The notes beneath the pieces are model-generated. The model worked only from the letters and a program-made list of their open reading frames with translations. It searched no databases and was not told the origin of the DNA. Positions 46,785 through 55,800 of a stretch of 64,000 bases of DNA are shown in pieces (the first letter of the stretch is position 1; the number at the start of each line of letters is the position of its first letter). Position numbers and translations under genes: made by a program. The stretch is from CAVRUZ01 sp963724495 (GTDB taxonomy: Bacteria > Actinomycetota > Actinomycetes > Propionibacteriales > DAIQRJ01), in contig CAVRUZ010000005.1 in NCBI GenBank assembly GCA_963724495.1, positions 310,001-374,000 of the forward strand, read 5' to 3'.

Positions 46785-47165
46785 TCAGGCGAGAGCCTTG
46801 CTCTTCAGGCTGTCGAACTCGGCCTGGGTGATAGTTCCGGCGTCGAGCAGAGCCTTGGCTGAGGCGATCTGGTCGGCCGGGTTCGCCCGGCCTGCCACCG
46901 ACTGAATGTACTGGTCGGTTTCGCCTTGGCGGCGCCGCATCGACTCGATCTGACGGTCGGCCATCCCGTGTCCCCGGGCGATCAGGTAGATGATGGCCGC
47001 AAGGATCGGCAGGAAGATCAAGGCGATGAACCAGACAGCCTTCGCAAAGCCGTTCAGCTCATGATCGCGGAACAGATCGCTGATGATCTGCCACAACACA
47101 ATCAGATACGCGATGAACAGGTAACTCCACAGGAGAAACCAAATAAAATCTCCGAACGACCACAT
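46785..47165 (-). CDS. PLDc_N plus SHOCT domain protein
   Basis: 126 aa. An N-terminal hydrophobic part with two helices (IWFLLWSYLFIAYLIVLWQI, AVWFIALIFLPILAAIIYLI) corresponds to a PLDc_N membrane module. The short C-terminal SHOCT motif is ADQIASAKALLDAGTITQAE plus FDSLKSKAL. ATG 47165 has GGAGG upstream. Such proteins are common near stress genes in actinobacteria; the exact role is unknown. Confidence 0.85.
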   Translation of the reverse strand: MWSFGDFIWFLLWSYLFIAYLIVLWQIISDLFRDHELNGFAKAVWFIALIFLPILAAIIYLIARGHGMADRQIESMRRRQGETDQYIQSVAGRANPADQIASAKALLDAGTITQAEFDSLKSKALA

Positions 47166-47523
47166 TTTCTGCCTCCACGGCAAAGAGTTCACTACAAACG
47201 GATCAGGACGTCCCGCCACCGCACGGGGAGACTAGCAGTCTTGGCGGGGACCTCATGCGCTGGACACGCAGCAGCCGGCCGGGTCGTCTGCTGCGTGGAT
47301 GGACCAGCCTGGCGCAGCAGATTCTTCCGGGACTTACAGGAGAAGGTTCCCTTGTCGCGAAGGACAACGACGATGCGTGAAGGCTCGTAGGGCTGGTCGT
47401 AGTCGCGGCGGATCGTGTTGATGTTGTTGCCAGCCGTTCGGTAAACACGAGGCAACAGGCGGCTGAACTCCGGCATTCACCAAGCACCTGGTCGGCCCTA
47501 CGGCGATCCACTAGATTGCCGAC
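47166..47523. other. intergenic, no supported gene
   Basis: 358 bp. A 94-codon minus-strand frame at 47192-47476 (beginning with GTG) has no recognisable family and is not supported. Confidence 0.4.
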
Positions 47524-48213
47524 ATGACCGCCGGCCCGCCCGTCTTGACCACCCCGCTCTGGCGTAGCCGTCACGCAGCGGCCATCGCCGGAATCGTATT
47601 CGCCGTCCTACTCCTAGCAGCCCTCACGATGACACGAATCGCCTTGTCCGACGACAGCCTCGAAGCGCTTCGCGTCGATGCCGATCGGCGTGCCCTGCTT
47701 CGACTCAGTCTCAACCTGGTGCCGTTTGCCGGTATCGCCTTCCTCTGGTTCATCGGCGTAATCCGCGACCGGCTGGGCCAGGTCGAGGACCGCCTGTTCT
47801 CCACCGTCTTCCTCGGCAGTGGATTGCTCTTCCTGGCCATGTTGTTCGTGGGCGCGGCCACATCCACCAGCCTCGTGGGCGTGCTCACCGTGTCGGACGC
47901 GGAGATCGAGGTGTTCGCCTTCGGCCGTACCACCTCGCAGGCACTCATCTCGGTCTATGCCATGAGGATGGCGGCGGTGTTCACTCTTTCGGTGAGCACA
48001 GTCGGCCTCCGGACCGGGTCCTTGCCGCGGTGGGTGTGCTACCTGGGATATGTCGTGGGCCTGATGCTGATCCTGGCCGCGGCCGAGCTCAAGTGGACCC
48101 AGTTGGTCTTTCCTGCGTGGGTGCTCCTGGTCAGCGTTGTCCTTCTGTTCGCCCGGCCCGTCGGCCCGGACGAAGTCGCCACATCGACGGCACCAGCGAC
48201 GCCGAACGGCTGA
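47524..48213 (+). CDS. integral membrane protein of unknown function
   Basis: 229 aa with six predicted membrane helices: AAAIAGIVFAVLLLAALTMT, LSLNLVPFAGIAFLWFIGVI, LFSTVFLGSGLLFLAMLFVG, a helix near residue 145-160, WVCYLGYVVGLMLILAAAE and VFPAWVLLVSVVLLFAR. A charged loop of about 25 residues follows helix 1. I do not recognise a family. It begins at ATG 47524 without a strong ribosome site. Confidence 0.75.
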   Translation: MTAGPPVLTTPLWRSRHAAAIAGIVFAVLLLAALTMTRIALSDDSLEALRVDADRRALLRLSLNLVPFAGIAFLWFIGVIRDRLGQVEDRLFSTVFLGSGLLFLAMLFVGAATSTSLVGVLTVSDAEIEVFAFGRTTSQALISVYAMRMAAVFTLSVSTVGLRTGSLPRWVCYLGYVVGLMLILAAAELKWTQLVFPAWVLLVSVVLLFARPVGPDEVATSTAPATPNG

Positions 48214-48521
48214 GTTCGAGCGACCGACCGCCAGCTCACCAGACCGCGTCTCGGCTCTGCAGGGAGCCAAGTTCTGCGATAGGACAAGATCCGCCTGACC
48301 AGCCCGCCCTTGGGGGGCGATCGGTGGGTCCTGTACCTCATGCCGTACCAGCTGGAGCGGACGCGAGATGTGGCACGGACTGACGTTGCACGGGGCGAGA
48401 GGGAGGGTAATCTGACCAGGCGTTGCAGGGGCTCTCGTGCATTCTGCATGTCGACAGGCTGCGGTACCGGTCGGAAATTTGCTGTCCGGGTTGGCATCTT
48501 CATACTGGAAGGTTGAGGCGT
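48214..48521. other. intergenic, no supported gene
   Basis: 308 bp upstream of the frameshifted sulfatase. No supported gene. Confidence 0.4.
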
Positions 48522-50885
48522 GTGAGCGATTGGTCACGTATGCGGATGGGGATCCTTTTCCGGGAGTATCGGGCGGACGGCCGATGAGTCGAGCCCGGCG
48601 TGGCCGACGCCGCCGCGGGCGGCTGAGGGAGCGCCGAACGTGTTGATGTTCGTTCTCGACGATGTTGGATTCGGACAGCTGTCGTGCTTTGGGGGTCTCG
48701 TGGAGACACCGAACATCGACCGGTTCGCTGCCAACGGGTTGCGTTACACCAACATGCACACGACGGCACTTTGCTCGCCTTCGCGTGGGGCCATTCTGAC
48801 CGGCCGGAACCACCACTCGCTGGGATTGGCGACGATCGCGGAGACGTCGACCGGCTACCCGGGCTACAACGCGATCTTGCCGTTCGACAAGGGCATGTTG
48901 AGCGAGATGCTGCTGCCGCATGGCTACAACACGTTCCTGGTCGGCAAGTGGCATCTGTCGCCGCCGGAGCACGAGACGGCGGCTGGGCCATACGACCGTT
49001 GGCCGCTCGGGCGCGGGTTCGAACGGTTCTACGGGTTCCTCGGTGGCGACACCAACCAGTGGTATCCAGATTTGGTTTATGACAACCACTCGGTGGAGCA
49101 GCCGGCGCAGCCGGAGGATGGCTACCACTTGAGCAGCGACCTGGCCGACAGGGCGATCGAGTTCATTCAGGACGCGCACGTCAACGCGCCGGACAAGCCG
49201 TTCTACTTGCACTATTGCACTGGCGCCGGGCACGCGCCGCATCATGTCGCCAAGGAGTGGGCGGACAAGTACAAGGGCAAGTTCGACGCGGGCTGGGACG
49301 AGTATCGCAAGGTAGTTCACCAGCGCCAACTCGACATGGGCATCCTGCCGGCGGGTACAGAACTGTCTGCGCACGACCGGATGTCCCGGAGTGGGACACC
49401 TTGTCGGAAGACGCCCGGAAGCTGTACGCGCGGATGATGGAGGTGTACGCAGGCTTCATGAGCTACACCGACCACCAGTTCGGTCGGGTGGTCACGTTCC
49501 TCGAGAAGATCGGGCGACTCGACAACACCTGTTCCTGCTGATCTCCGACAACGGCGCCAGCTCGGAGGGCGGCCCGGTCGGGTCGCTGAACGAGATGATG
49601 TTCTTCAACGGCGTCCCGGAGTCGATCGAGGAGAACCTGGCGCGACTCGACGAGCTGGGCGGCCCCAACGTCTTCAACCACTACGCCTGGGGCTGGACCA
49701 ACGCGGGGAATACCCCGTTCCGGCGCTGGAAGCGCGAGACCTACCGCGGCGGCACCACCGACCCGTGCATCGTGTCCTGGCCGGACAAGATCACCGCCCG
49801 CGGCGAGATCCGCACCCAGTACGGGCACGTCATCGACCTGGTGCCCACGGTGCTGGACGCCCTGGAGATCCAGCCACCGGCCACGATTCGTGGTGTGACC
49901 CAGTCGCCGATCGAGGGTGTGAGCTTCGCCCACACCTTCGACGAGGCCGACGCCGAAACGCGCCACCACACCCAGTACTTCGAGATGTTCGGGCACCGAT
50001 CCCTCTACCACGACGGCTGGCGCGCGGTCTGCCCGTGGCCCGGCCCGAGCTTCGCCGAGGCGGCGTGAGAAGGGCCGCCACTACGGCAGCCCGATCGACG
50101 GAGCTGTGCTGGCCGAGATCGAGGCCAACGACTGGGAGCTGTACGACCTCACCAACGACTATGCGGAGACAAAGAACGTGGCTGCTGAACATCGCGACAA
50201 GGTGATCGAGATGATCGGACGGTGGTGGGCCGAAGCCGGCAAGTACAACGTGATGCCGATCGATGGCTCGATGCTGGAACGCCTGAGAGTGGAGCGTCCG
50301 ACGATCGCCAAGCCGCGCGACAGCTTCGTCTACTACCCCGGTGGGTCACCGGTGCCGTTCTCCGCTGCGCCGAAGGTTTACAACCGCGCCTTCAGCATCA
50401 CCGCCGAGGTGCAGATCCCTGAAGGCGGCGCCGAAGGTGTCCTGGTCGCGCACGGCGGCCGGACCGGCGGCTACTCCTTTTTTATCAAGGATGGCCGGCT
50501 GCACTTCGTCTACAACTTCCTCGGACGTGATTTCTTCACCGTCGTGTCGGACGAGCGTGGTGCCCGCTGGTGACACATCGCTTCGCTATGAGTTCGAACC
50601 AACCGGAGAACCCGACTTCGCAGCCGGAAAGGGGGTACCCGCGAACGGTCAGCTCTACATCGACGGGAAGCTCGTCGGGGCAGTCGAGATGCCGACACCG
50701 TGCCCAACATCTTCAGCACCGAGGGCCTCACGTGCGGCCGCGACGGCGGCAGCCGTGTTGCACCGGATGAATACCAGGACGCATTCGCCTTCACCGGAAC
50801 CATCAAGGACGTGACGATCGACCTCTCCGGCGACCTGATCGTCGACACCGACACCGACCTCAAGATCGCCATGGCCCGACAATGA
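48522..50885 (+). pseudogene. second arylsulfatase, seven single-base frameshifts
   Basis: Encoded across several frames, this is a close relative of the intact arylsulfatase at 19710 and would be about 788 residues. GTG 48522 starts VSDWSRM. Then DESSPAWPTPPRAAEGAPNV, VLMFVLDDVGFGQLSCFGG and TTALCSPSRGAILTGRNHHS (formylglycine motif CSPSR). GKWHLSPPEHE, ISDNGASSEGGPVGSLNEMM and the C-terminal AEVQIPEGGAEGVLV follow. Breaks by my reading: near 48550 and 48570, 49377, 49528, 50056, 50559 and 50694. Five lack a base and two have an extra one. Several lie in short C or G runs. The last 231 bp overlap an antisense reading frame. Confidence 0.85.
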
Positions 50886-51872
50886 GGTCTTGCGACTTGC
50901 CCTGACAGGCTGCAGTGCCTGGACCCGCTGTTGTTCTCTTCGTGATCCGACGCTGTTGTGACGCCAGGATACCGCGGGCGTGTAGGCGCCTAATCCGTGG
51001 TAGCTCTTGGCGTGGGATCTACCGGCTTTGTGCGGGGGAAGATGCTTGCCGCGATGGATCTCGTAGACGGTGGCGTGCCCTGGGGAGTCGGGGTCATCCA
51101 CGATCGGCTGGTCGGCCATGAACAATCGGATCACGTTGGCCAGTTCGCCCGGGTGGCTGAAGTTGATCGCATGGGCCGCTCCGTCGATGACCACCAACGA
51201 AACGTGAGTATCGGTTTGGGCGGCGATCTCTTTGACTCGGGCAGGGGCGGGCATCAGCGGATCCCGGCTTCCAAGGACCGTGAGCGTAGGGACCTTCAGC
51301 TCGAGCAACCGTTCCAACGACGGATACTGGGTGAGCGCGCGGAACATTCTCCGCGTGCTCGGGATACCGAAGCGAACGTAGTCGGGCACGGCCACCGGAA
51401 CCATCCGGCTCGGCTCTCGAGGGCCATCGGTGGTGAGCTGCCGGATCGCACGTCGCAGGGGCTGGTTGGTCGCACCACCAGCGGGCGAGACGAGAATCGC
51501 CCGCTCGAGGCGGTCCGGATAGTGGTGAGCGAACTCCAGAATGACGGGGCAGCCCATCGAATTGCCGACCAGGGTTGCCGAATGGATCTGGCGGTCGTCG
51601 AGGAACGCTGCGGCGGCATGCGCCAGTTCCGGCACGTCGAGCGGTTGAGACGGCTTGCCACTCCGTCCGAACCCGGGCAGGTCTGGGACGAGGGTGTGGA
51701 ACTCATTGCGCAGAAGTTCGGCCGTCGGTAGGAGGTAACGACCCGAGAGGCCGAAGCCGTGCAGATGCATCATCACCTGGGCGTCCGGCGGTTCAGGCGA
51801 CTCACGATAGAAGACGTCGACACCCTCGATCGTCGTCCACCGCTCAGCAAGGGCCGACGCTGGACGCGTCAC
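50655..51872 (-). CDS. alpha/beta hydrolase
   Basis: Hydrolase with an alpha/beta fold. Motifs: MMHLHGFGLSGRYLLPTAE (oxyanion region), VPDLPGFGRSGKPSQPLDVP, nucleophile elbow VGNSMGCPVILEF, acid VLGSRDPLMPAP and VVIDGAAHAINFSHPG with the catalytic His. GTG 51872 is a plausible start. The canonical fold ends about residue 275. The frame runs a further roughly 130 codons, the last 231 bp antisense to the frameshifted sulfatase, so the natural stop may have been lost or a frameshift may lie near the 3' end. Substrate is unknown. Confidence 0.8.
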   Translation of the reverse strand: MTRPASALAERWTTIEGVDVFYRESPEPPDAQVMMHLHGFGLSGRYLLPTAELLRNEFHTLVPDLPGFGRSGKPSQPLDVPELAHAAAAFLDDRQIHSATLVGNSMGCPVILEFAHHYPDRLERAILVSPAGGATNQPLRRAIRQLTTDGPREPSRMVPVAVPDYVRFGIPSTRRMFRALTQYPSLERLLELKVPTLTVLGSRDPLMPAPARVKEIAAQTDTHVSLVVIDGAAHAINFSHPGELANVIRLFMADQPIVDDPDSPGHATVYEIHRGKHLPPHKAGRSHAKSYHGLGAYTPAVSWRHNSVGSRREQQRVQALQPVRASRKTSLSGHGDLEVGVGVDDQVAGEVDRHVLDGSGEGECVLVFIRCNTAAAVAAAREALGAEDVGHGVGISTAPTSFPSM

Positions 51873-52050
51873 ATGGCGAGGTGTACCTCGGCGGCGTCGC
51901 TGGCCTTTCACGGGCCAAGTATCGGCGCCGCTACACGGGACGTAAAGCGGGGGGCCCGCTGGATCCGAGGTCGCGCCTGCGACTTGATCTGGCCGATGAA
52001 GAGTCACCAGAGCGTGATGGCGCGCGTCGAGCTGGCTTGGCCTGGAAGAG

Positions 52051-52317
52051 TCAGCGGGACTGCTGCCGCCATGCGTTCGAGCCCGCCGATGCGGCAGCCT
52101 TGAGTTGATCAAATCGTCTGAGGGCCATGTCGGATGGCGACTCGTCCATCTGGTCGATCCACCTCTTGCCCGCTTGAGCCAACGCGGCAGCGGTCAGAGC
52201 GGCACCGGTGAGCCATACGGCACCACCGACACACAGCAAGACCACGCCTGAGGCCAGCAGGTTGCGGTTGACATGCAGTACTGGTCGAGAAGCTGAATCG
52301 CTCAACGCGCTCCACCT
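52051..52317 (-). CDS. small membrane protein of unknown function
   Basis: 88 aa from ATG 52317, which follows AAGGA. One long hydrophobic helix at about 18-47 (LLASGVVLLCVGGAVWLTGA, then ALTAAALAQAG) is followed by a charged tail (KRWIDQMDESPSDMALRRFD). Nothing is recognised. It stands between two minus-strand genes. Confidence 0.65.
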   Translation of the reverse strand, partial: RWSALSDSASRPVLHVNRNLLASGVVLLCVGGAVWLTGAALTAAALAQAGKRWIDQMDESPSDMALRRFDQLKAAASAGSNAWRQQSR

Positions 52318-52393
52318 CATTTCCTTGCAACCCGCATGGGCTACGTCCGCCATGCTCTCACGTGGATGCCCGTGGCACCGGTGCTTGCGATCC

Positions 52394-53060
52394 CTACTGC
52401 CGGCTGATGCCGGAGACCAGGATCACCAAGCCCACGACGAGTAACACCACCGCGGTCACGTATCCGCCGTTGCGCTCGAGCCAATCCCGTGCCGAGATGA
52501 GGCGTGGTTGCATCTGAGTCGGCGCGACCATCGTCGAGATGATCGGCACCACGACCGTGGAGCACGCCACCGCAAGGTAGATGAAGAAGATGATGACCGT
52601 ATCGGTGTCGGTCAGCCTGGCGCCGGCGATCGCGAGGCCAGCGGCGATTCCCAGCAGCAGTCCCTTCGGTCGAAGGTTCAAGAGGATGGCGAGCCCAACC
52701 GCAGTTACCGGCCCCATCCGTTCGACTGCCGCGAGCCACCGGCTTTCACCCTCTTGCCGGTTTGGGTGCCGCCCGTCGCCAGGCCAGCACTGCGGTGAGG
52801 AGCAGCGCGACCCCGACGACGATCTCGGCGATGCCGATCGCCTTCTGTTCGGCCCGAAGCGGTCTGATCGGAAGCGCATTGGCGCCGTATGCCGCCACGA
52901 TGACGACGCCGGCCATGCCGACCACCCACCCGATCAGAAACGGGATCGCCACCCGGTTCCGCTTGGCGACAGCAGGATCAGGATCGTCACCATGATGGGG
53001 AACGAACTCACCGCAACAGCAATGGCTATGGGCAGAAGCTGTCCGAGCGCCGACAGCATG
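52394..53060 (-). pseudogene. GAP-family membrane protein, two compensating frameshifts
   Basis: Reconstructed from three frames. ATG 53060 with GGGAGGTGG upstream begins MLSALGQLLPIAIAVAVSSF, then PIMVTILILLSP. At about 52968 one base is missing. The second segment is KRNRVAIPFLIGWVVGMAGV and VVIVAAYGANALPIRPLR to APKPAR. At about 52755 an extra base restores a downstream frame: EGESRWLAAVERMGPVTAVG, then LNLRPKGLLLGIAAGLA, with NLRPKG equivalent to NPKN of the intact paralog at 25586. The repaired protein is about 221 residues, the length of that family. Confidence 0.78.
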
Positions 53061-53273
53061 CTCAGACCACCTCCCACTCGACACCGGCAACACCAACGTC
53101 ACCAGAGAAGCAGCCCCGCACAGTCACAGTGCCCTGATCTCCAGCCCTGCTGGTGACGATTCGAAGCGCATCATGCGGACGGTACGTGGCTTCGCCGCAC
53201 GAATCGCGAATCCGAAGTGTGGCACGCGGCAACGCCAGCACGGCCGAAGCGTGAGCTCGGAATCCGACAAGTC

Positions 53274-54644
53274 TCAGGCAGCAGCCGGTTCCGGGTCCGG
53301 CTCTGCCGCCACCGTCTGCTCGGGCCGTTCGACCAGGGACACGACGATGAGCGCGAGTACGGCGATCACCAGGGTCCAGACGATGTCTGCCGCCGACAGC
53401 GGCCGGAGAAGGATGATGGCAGCCGAGGCGGCCAAGGCAATGAGCACGTGCAGCAGCCGGCGTTGGGCATACACCCAGTTGCCGGCCCGCCCGGTGGTCA
53501 CTCCATGCTGATCGGCGTTGCGCCGTAGGCCGGCGATGCCGTCGGTGTAGAGCCCGCGCAGCCTGCGGGGTGTATGGAAGGGTCCGGCGAGCCACCCGAC
53601 GACAGCGATCGCCAACGCGAGCACCAAAGTGGCTACAGCCGTATCCCTTATGGCCGCCGTCGCAGTGTCGTAAAAGAGGGTCGTGACGTTTGCGGGAACC
53701 AATGCAGTCGGGATTGCGGTCAGCAGGAGCTCCCGCCCGACGAAGTGTCCCAGCACGAGGACCAGCGCCGACAGGCCCAACCCGAGCGCGGCGAAGACCA
53801 GTGCGACGCTGCGGCGGCGGGCCACGAGGACACCTGCGGCCAGGAAGACAAGGGCTACCCAGGGGAGCCAGCTGCCAACGGCGACGATGATCCGATAGCC
53901 GTTCTGCGCCGCCGCGATCTGATCCGACAGGGCGATCGGAATGGTGCGTTGCACCGCCGGTATCCGGGAGGCGATTGACAGGCCTCGGGCGACCAGAGCC
54001 CGCTTGACATCCTCGACGATGGGTCCGAGCTGAATGCCGATCGTTCCGTCGTCCAGGGCGGCTACCAAGGCGTCAGGATCGTTGCGCATGATGGCGAGAA
54101 GCTGGGTGTGGCTTACTCGTAGGGCACGTTCCCAGCTTTGGGCGAAAGTGTCAGAGGCAACAAAGTCCGTTATCCCGTTGCGTATTACTCTCTGAACGCC
54201 CTGGGCCGCAGGTTCTTTCAAGGCGTCCAGTGCGGCGCTCGCTGCTGGGCGGGTGCCGAGTGCCTTGATCCCATCCAGGACATCGGAGGTGAGTTGTTCG
54301 ATGTCGACGTTCTGGTTGATCACCACCTCCAGCTGATCGACCACGAAGCCTTGGAACTCCGGATCGTGGGCAAGAGGCGCATAGGTCGCGACGAAGGTGT
54401 CCGTATCGCTGACCGTGGACTTTGCCCACCCGGTGACTATGGCCAGCGGCGCCAAGAGGCAGCCGAGCACGATGAGCACCGCCGCGAGAGCAGTCCACCC
54501 GCGTCCTCGCCCAGCACGACCCGAGGCCTTGCCGTCGCCGGCGTCGGACGGGTGCTCTACCAACCGAGTGCGCAGCTCCTCGTTCTCCGCCTCCAGCCGT
54601 GCGAGGCGTGCCTGCAGACCGTCGTCCTCTTGGTCAATGCCCAT
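53274..54644 (-). CDS. membrane protein with N-terminal coiled coil and extracytoplasmic domain
   Basis: 456 aa. Residues about 6-36 form a leucine-zipper-like coil (LQARLARLEAENEELRTRLV). A first helix (TALAAVLIVLGCLLAPLAIV) is followed by about 190 residues probably outside the membrane, rich in Asp/Val and with an amphipathic pattern. Then there are two membrane helices (LPWVALVFLAAGVLVARR, LGLSALVLVLGHFVGRELLL), one at about 338 and a C-terminal pair (ALAASAAIILLRPLSAADIV). I know this architecture in actinobacteria but no function is established. ATG 54644 has GTGGAG upstream. Confidence 0.8.
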   Translation of the reverse strand: MGIDQEDDGLQARLARLEAENEELRTRLVEHPSDAGDGKASGRAGRGRGWTALAAVLIVLGCLLAPLAIVTGWAKSTVSDTDTFVATYAPLAHDPEFQGFVVDQLEVVINQNVDIEQLTSDVLDGIKALGTRPAASAALDALKEPAAQGVQRVIRNGITDFVASDTFAQSWERALRVSHTQLLAIMRNDPDALVAALDDGTIGIQLGPIVEDVKRALVARGLSIASRIPAVQRTIPIALSDQIAAAQNGYRIIVAVGSWLPWVALVFLAAGVLVARRRSVALVFAALGLGLSALVLVLGHFVGRELLLTAIPTALVPANVTTLFYDTATAAIRDTAVATLVLALAIAVVGWLAGPFHTPRRLRGLYTDGIAGLRRNADQHGVTTGRAGNWVYAQRRLLHVLIALAASAAIILLRPLSAADIVWTLVIAVLALIVVSLVERPEQTVAAEPDPEPAAA

Positions 54645-54888
54645 GTCTCCACTCACTTCCGTCGCCTCGCCTCATGCGAGGGTAGAGAGCGGGTTCGACG
54701 AGGACAGTTCGCATCGCCGCTTCAGCTCGGAATTCAGCATGGGTCAGAACGGCCCCGGCGTGCAATACACAAGGGCGCCCGGCGCAGACCACTTCCGCAT
54801 CGGGAAGGTCATGTGTACACGAACGCACCCTTGAACTCCCGGCACTGACCAAACTGACGCCGAGCCCGATCGCTGTAGCCTGCGACCG

Positions 54889-55658
54889 GTGAGTGATCCC
54901 CGCGACGACCTTGCGATCAATCGGGCGCTTTGGACCGTCGTCAACGCCGAGTTCACCGATGCGCAGGCCCACGACGCTTGGTCCAGAACGGACTTTGCTT
55001 GGGGGCTCTTTGACATCCCGGAGCGGCAGGTTTGCGCACTGGGTGACGTTGCCGGCTTGGACGTTGTCGAACTCGGCTGCGGTACTGCGTACGTCTCTGC
55101 GTGGCTGGCCAGGCTCGGTGCGCGACCGGTCGGCGTGGACCTGTCGCCCGCACAGTTGGCCACCGCGCGCCGGTGCCAAGAGCAGTTCGGTCTGTCCTTC
55201 GCGCTGATCGAGGCCAACGCCGAAGACATTCCCCTCCCTGATGGCTCGTTCGATCTGGCAGTCAGCGAGTACGGAGCCTGCGTCTGGTGCGACCCGCGAA
55301 CGATGGGTTCCGGAGGCGGCACGACTGTCTGCGACCCGGAGGTCGACTCGTCTTCCTGACCAACAGCGTGCAAGTAACGCTGTGCGTGCCTGAAAGCGGG
55401 GGACATGCAGGGGATCACCTGCTGCGGCCACAGAAGGGGATGTCCCGGGTGCAGTGGCCTGGGGGCGGGATCGAGTTCCATCCAAGTCATGGCGACTGGA
55501 TTCGCATCCTCCGCGAAAGTGGGTTTGTGGTCGAAGCCCTCCACGAGTTGTACGCACCCGAAGACGCGAAAACCCCCGAGTACTACGACATCGCCACCGC
55601 CCAGTGGGCCAGGAGCTGGCCGGTCGAAGACCTGTGGACCGCGCAGTTGACCCGCTGA
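54889..55658 (+). pseudogene. class I SAM-dependent methyltransferase, frameshifted
   Basis: GTG 54889 gives MSDPRDDLAINRALWTVVN and FTDAQAHDAWSRTDFAWGLF, then SAM motif I VVELGCGTAYVSAWLARLGA and VGVDLSPAQLATARRCQEQF. Next is IEANAEDIPLPDGSFDLAVS, then EYGACVWCDP. Between about 55290 and 55320 the frame changes (1 to 0, one base short). The C-terminal half then reads CLRPGGRLVFLTNSVQVTLC, MSRVQWPGGGIEFHPSHGDW and FVVEALHELYAPEDA to the end. The two halves join at the point where LLRPGGRLVF follows in the family. Confidence 0.85.
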
Positions 55659-55800
55659 GACGGCAGGACTTACGTTGACCGCCGTCAGAGCCTAGAGTCT
55701 CGTTTCCAAGGTCCACGGCAGAGTCCGGTGGACCCATGGCCTGCAGTAGCACCCCGGCGATCCATCGGCGGGGCCGGGCCAGGGCAGAAGGAGCACACAC

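Noticed and set aside
47192..47476. 94-codon minus-strand ORF with GTG start
   Set aside because: No family, no ribosome site and no conserved neighbours; probably random.
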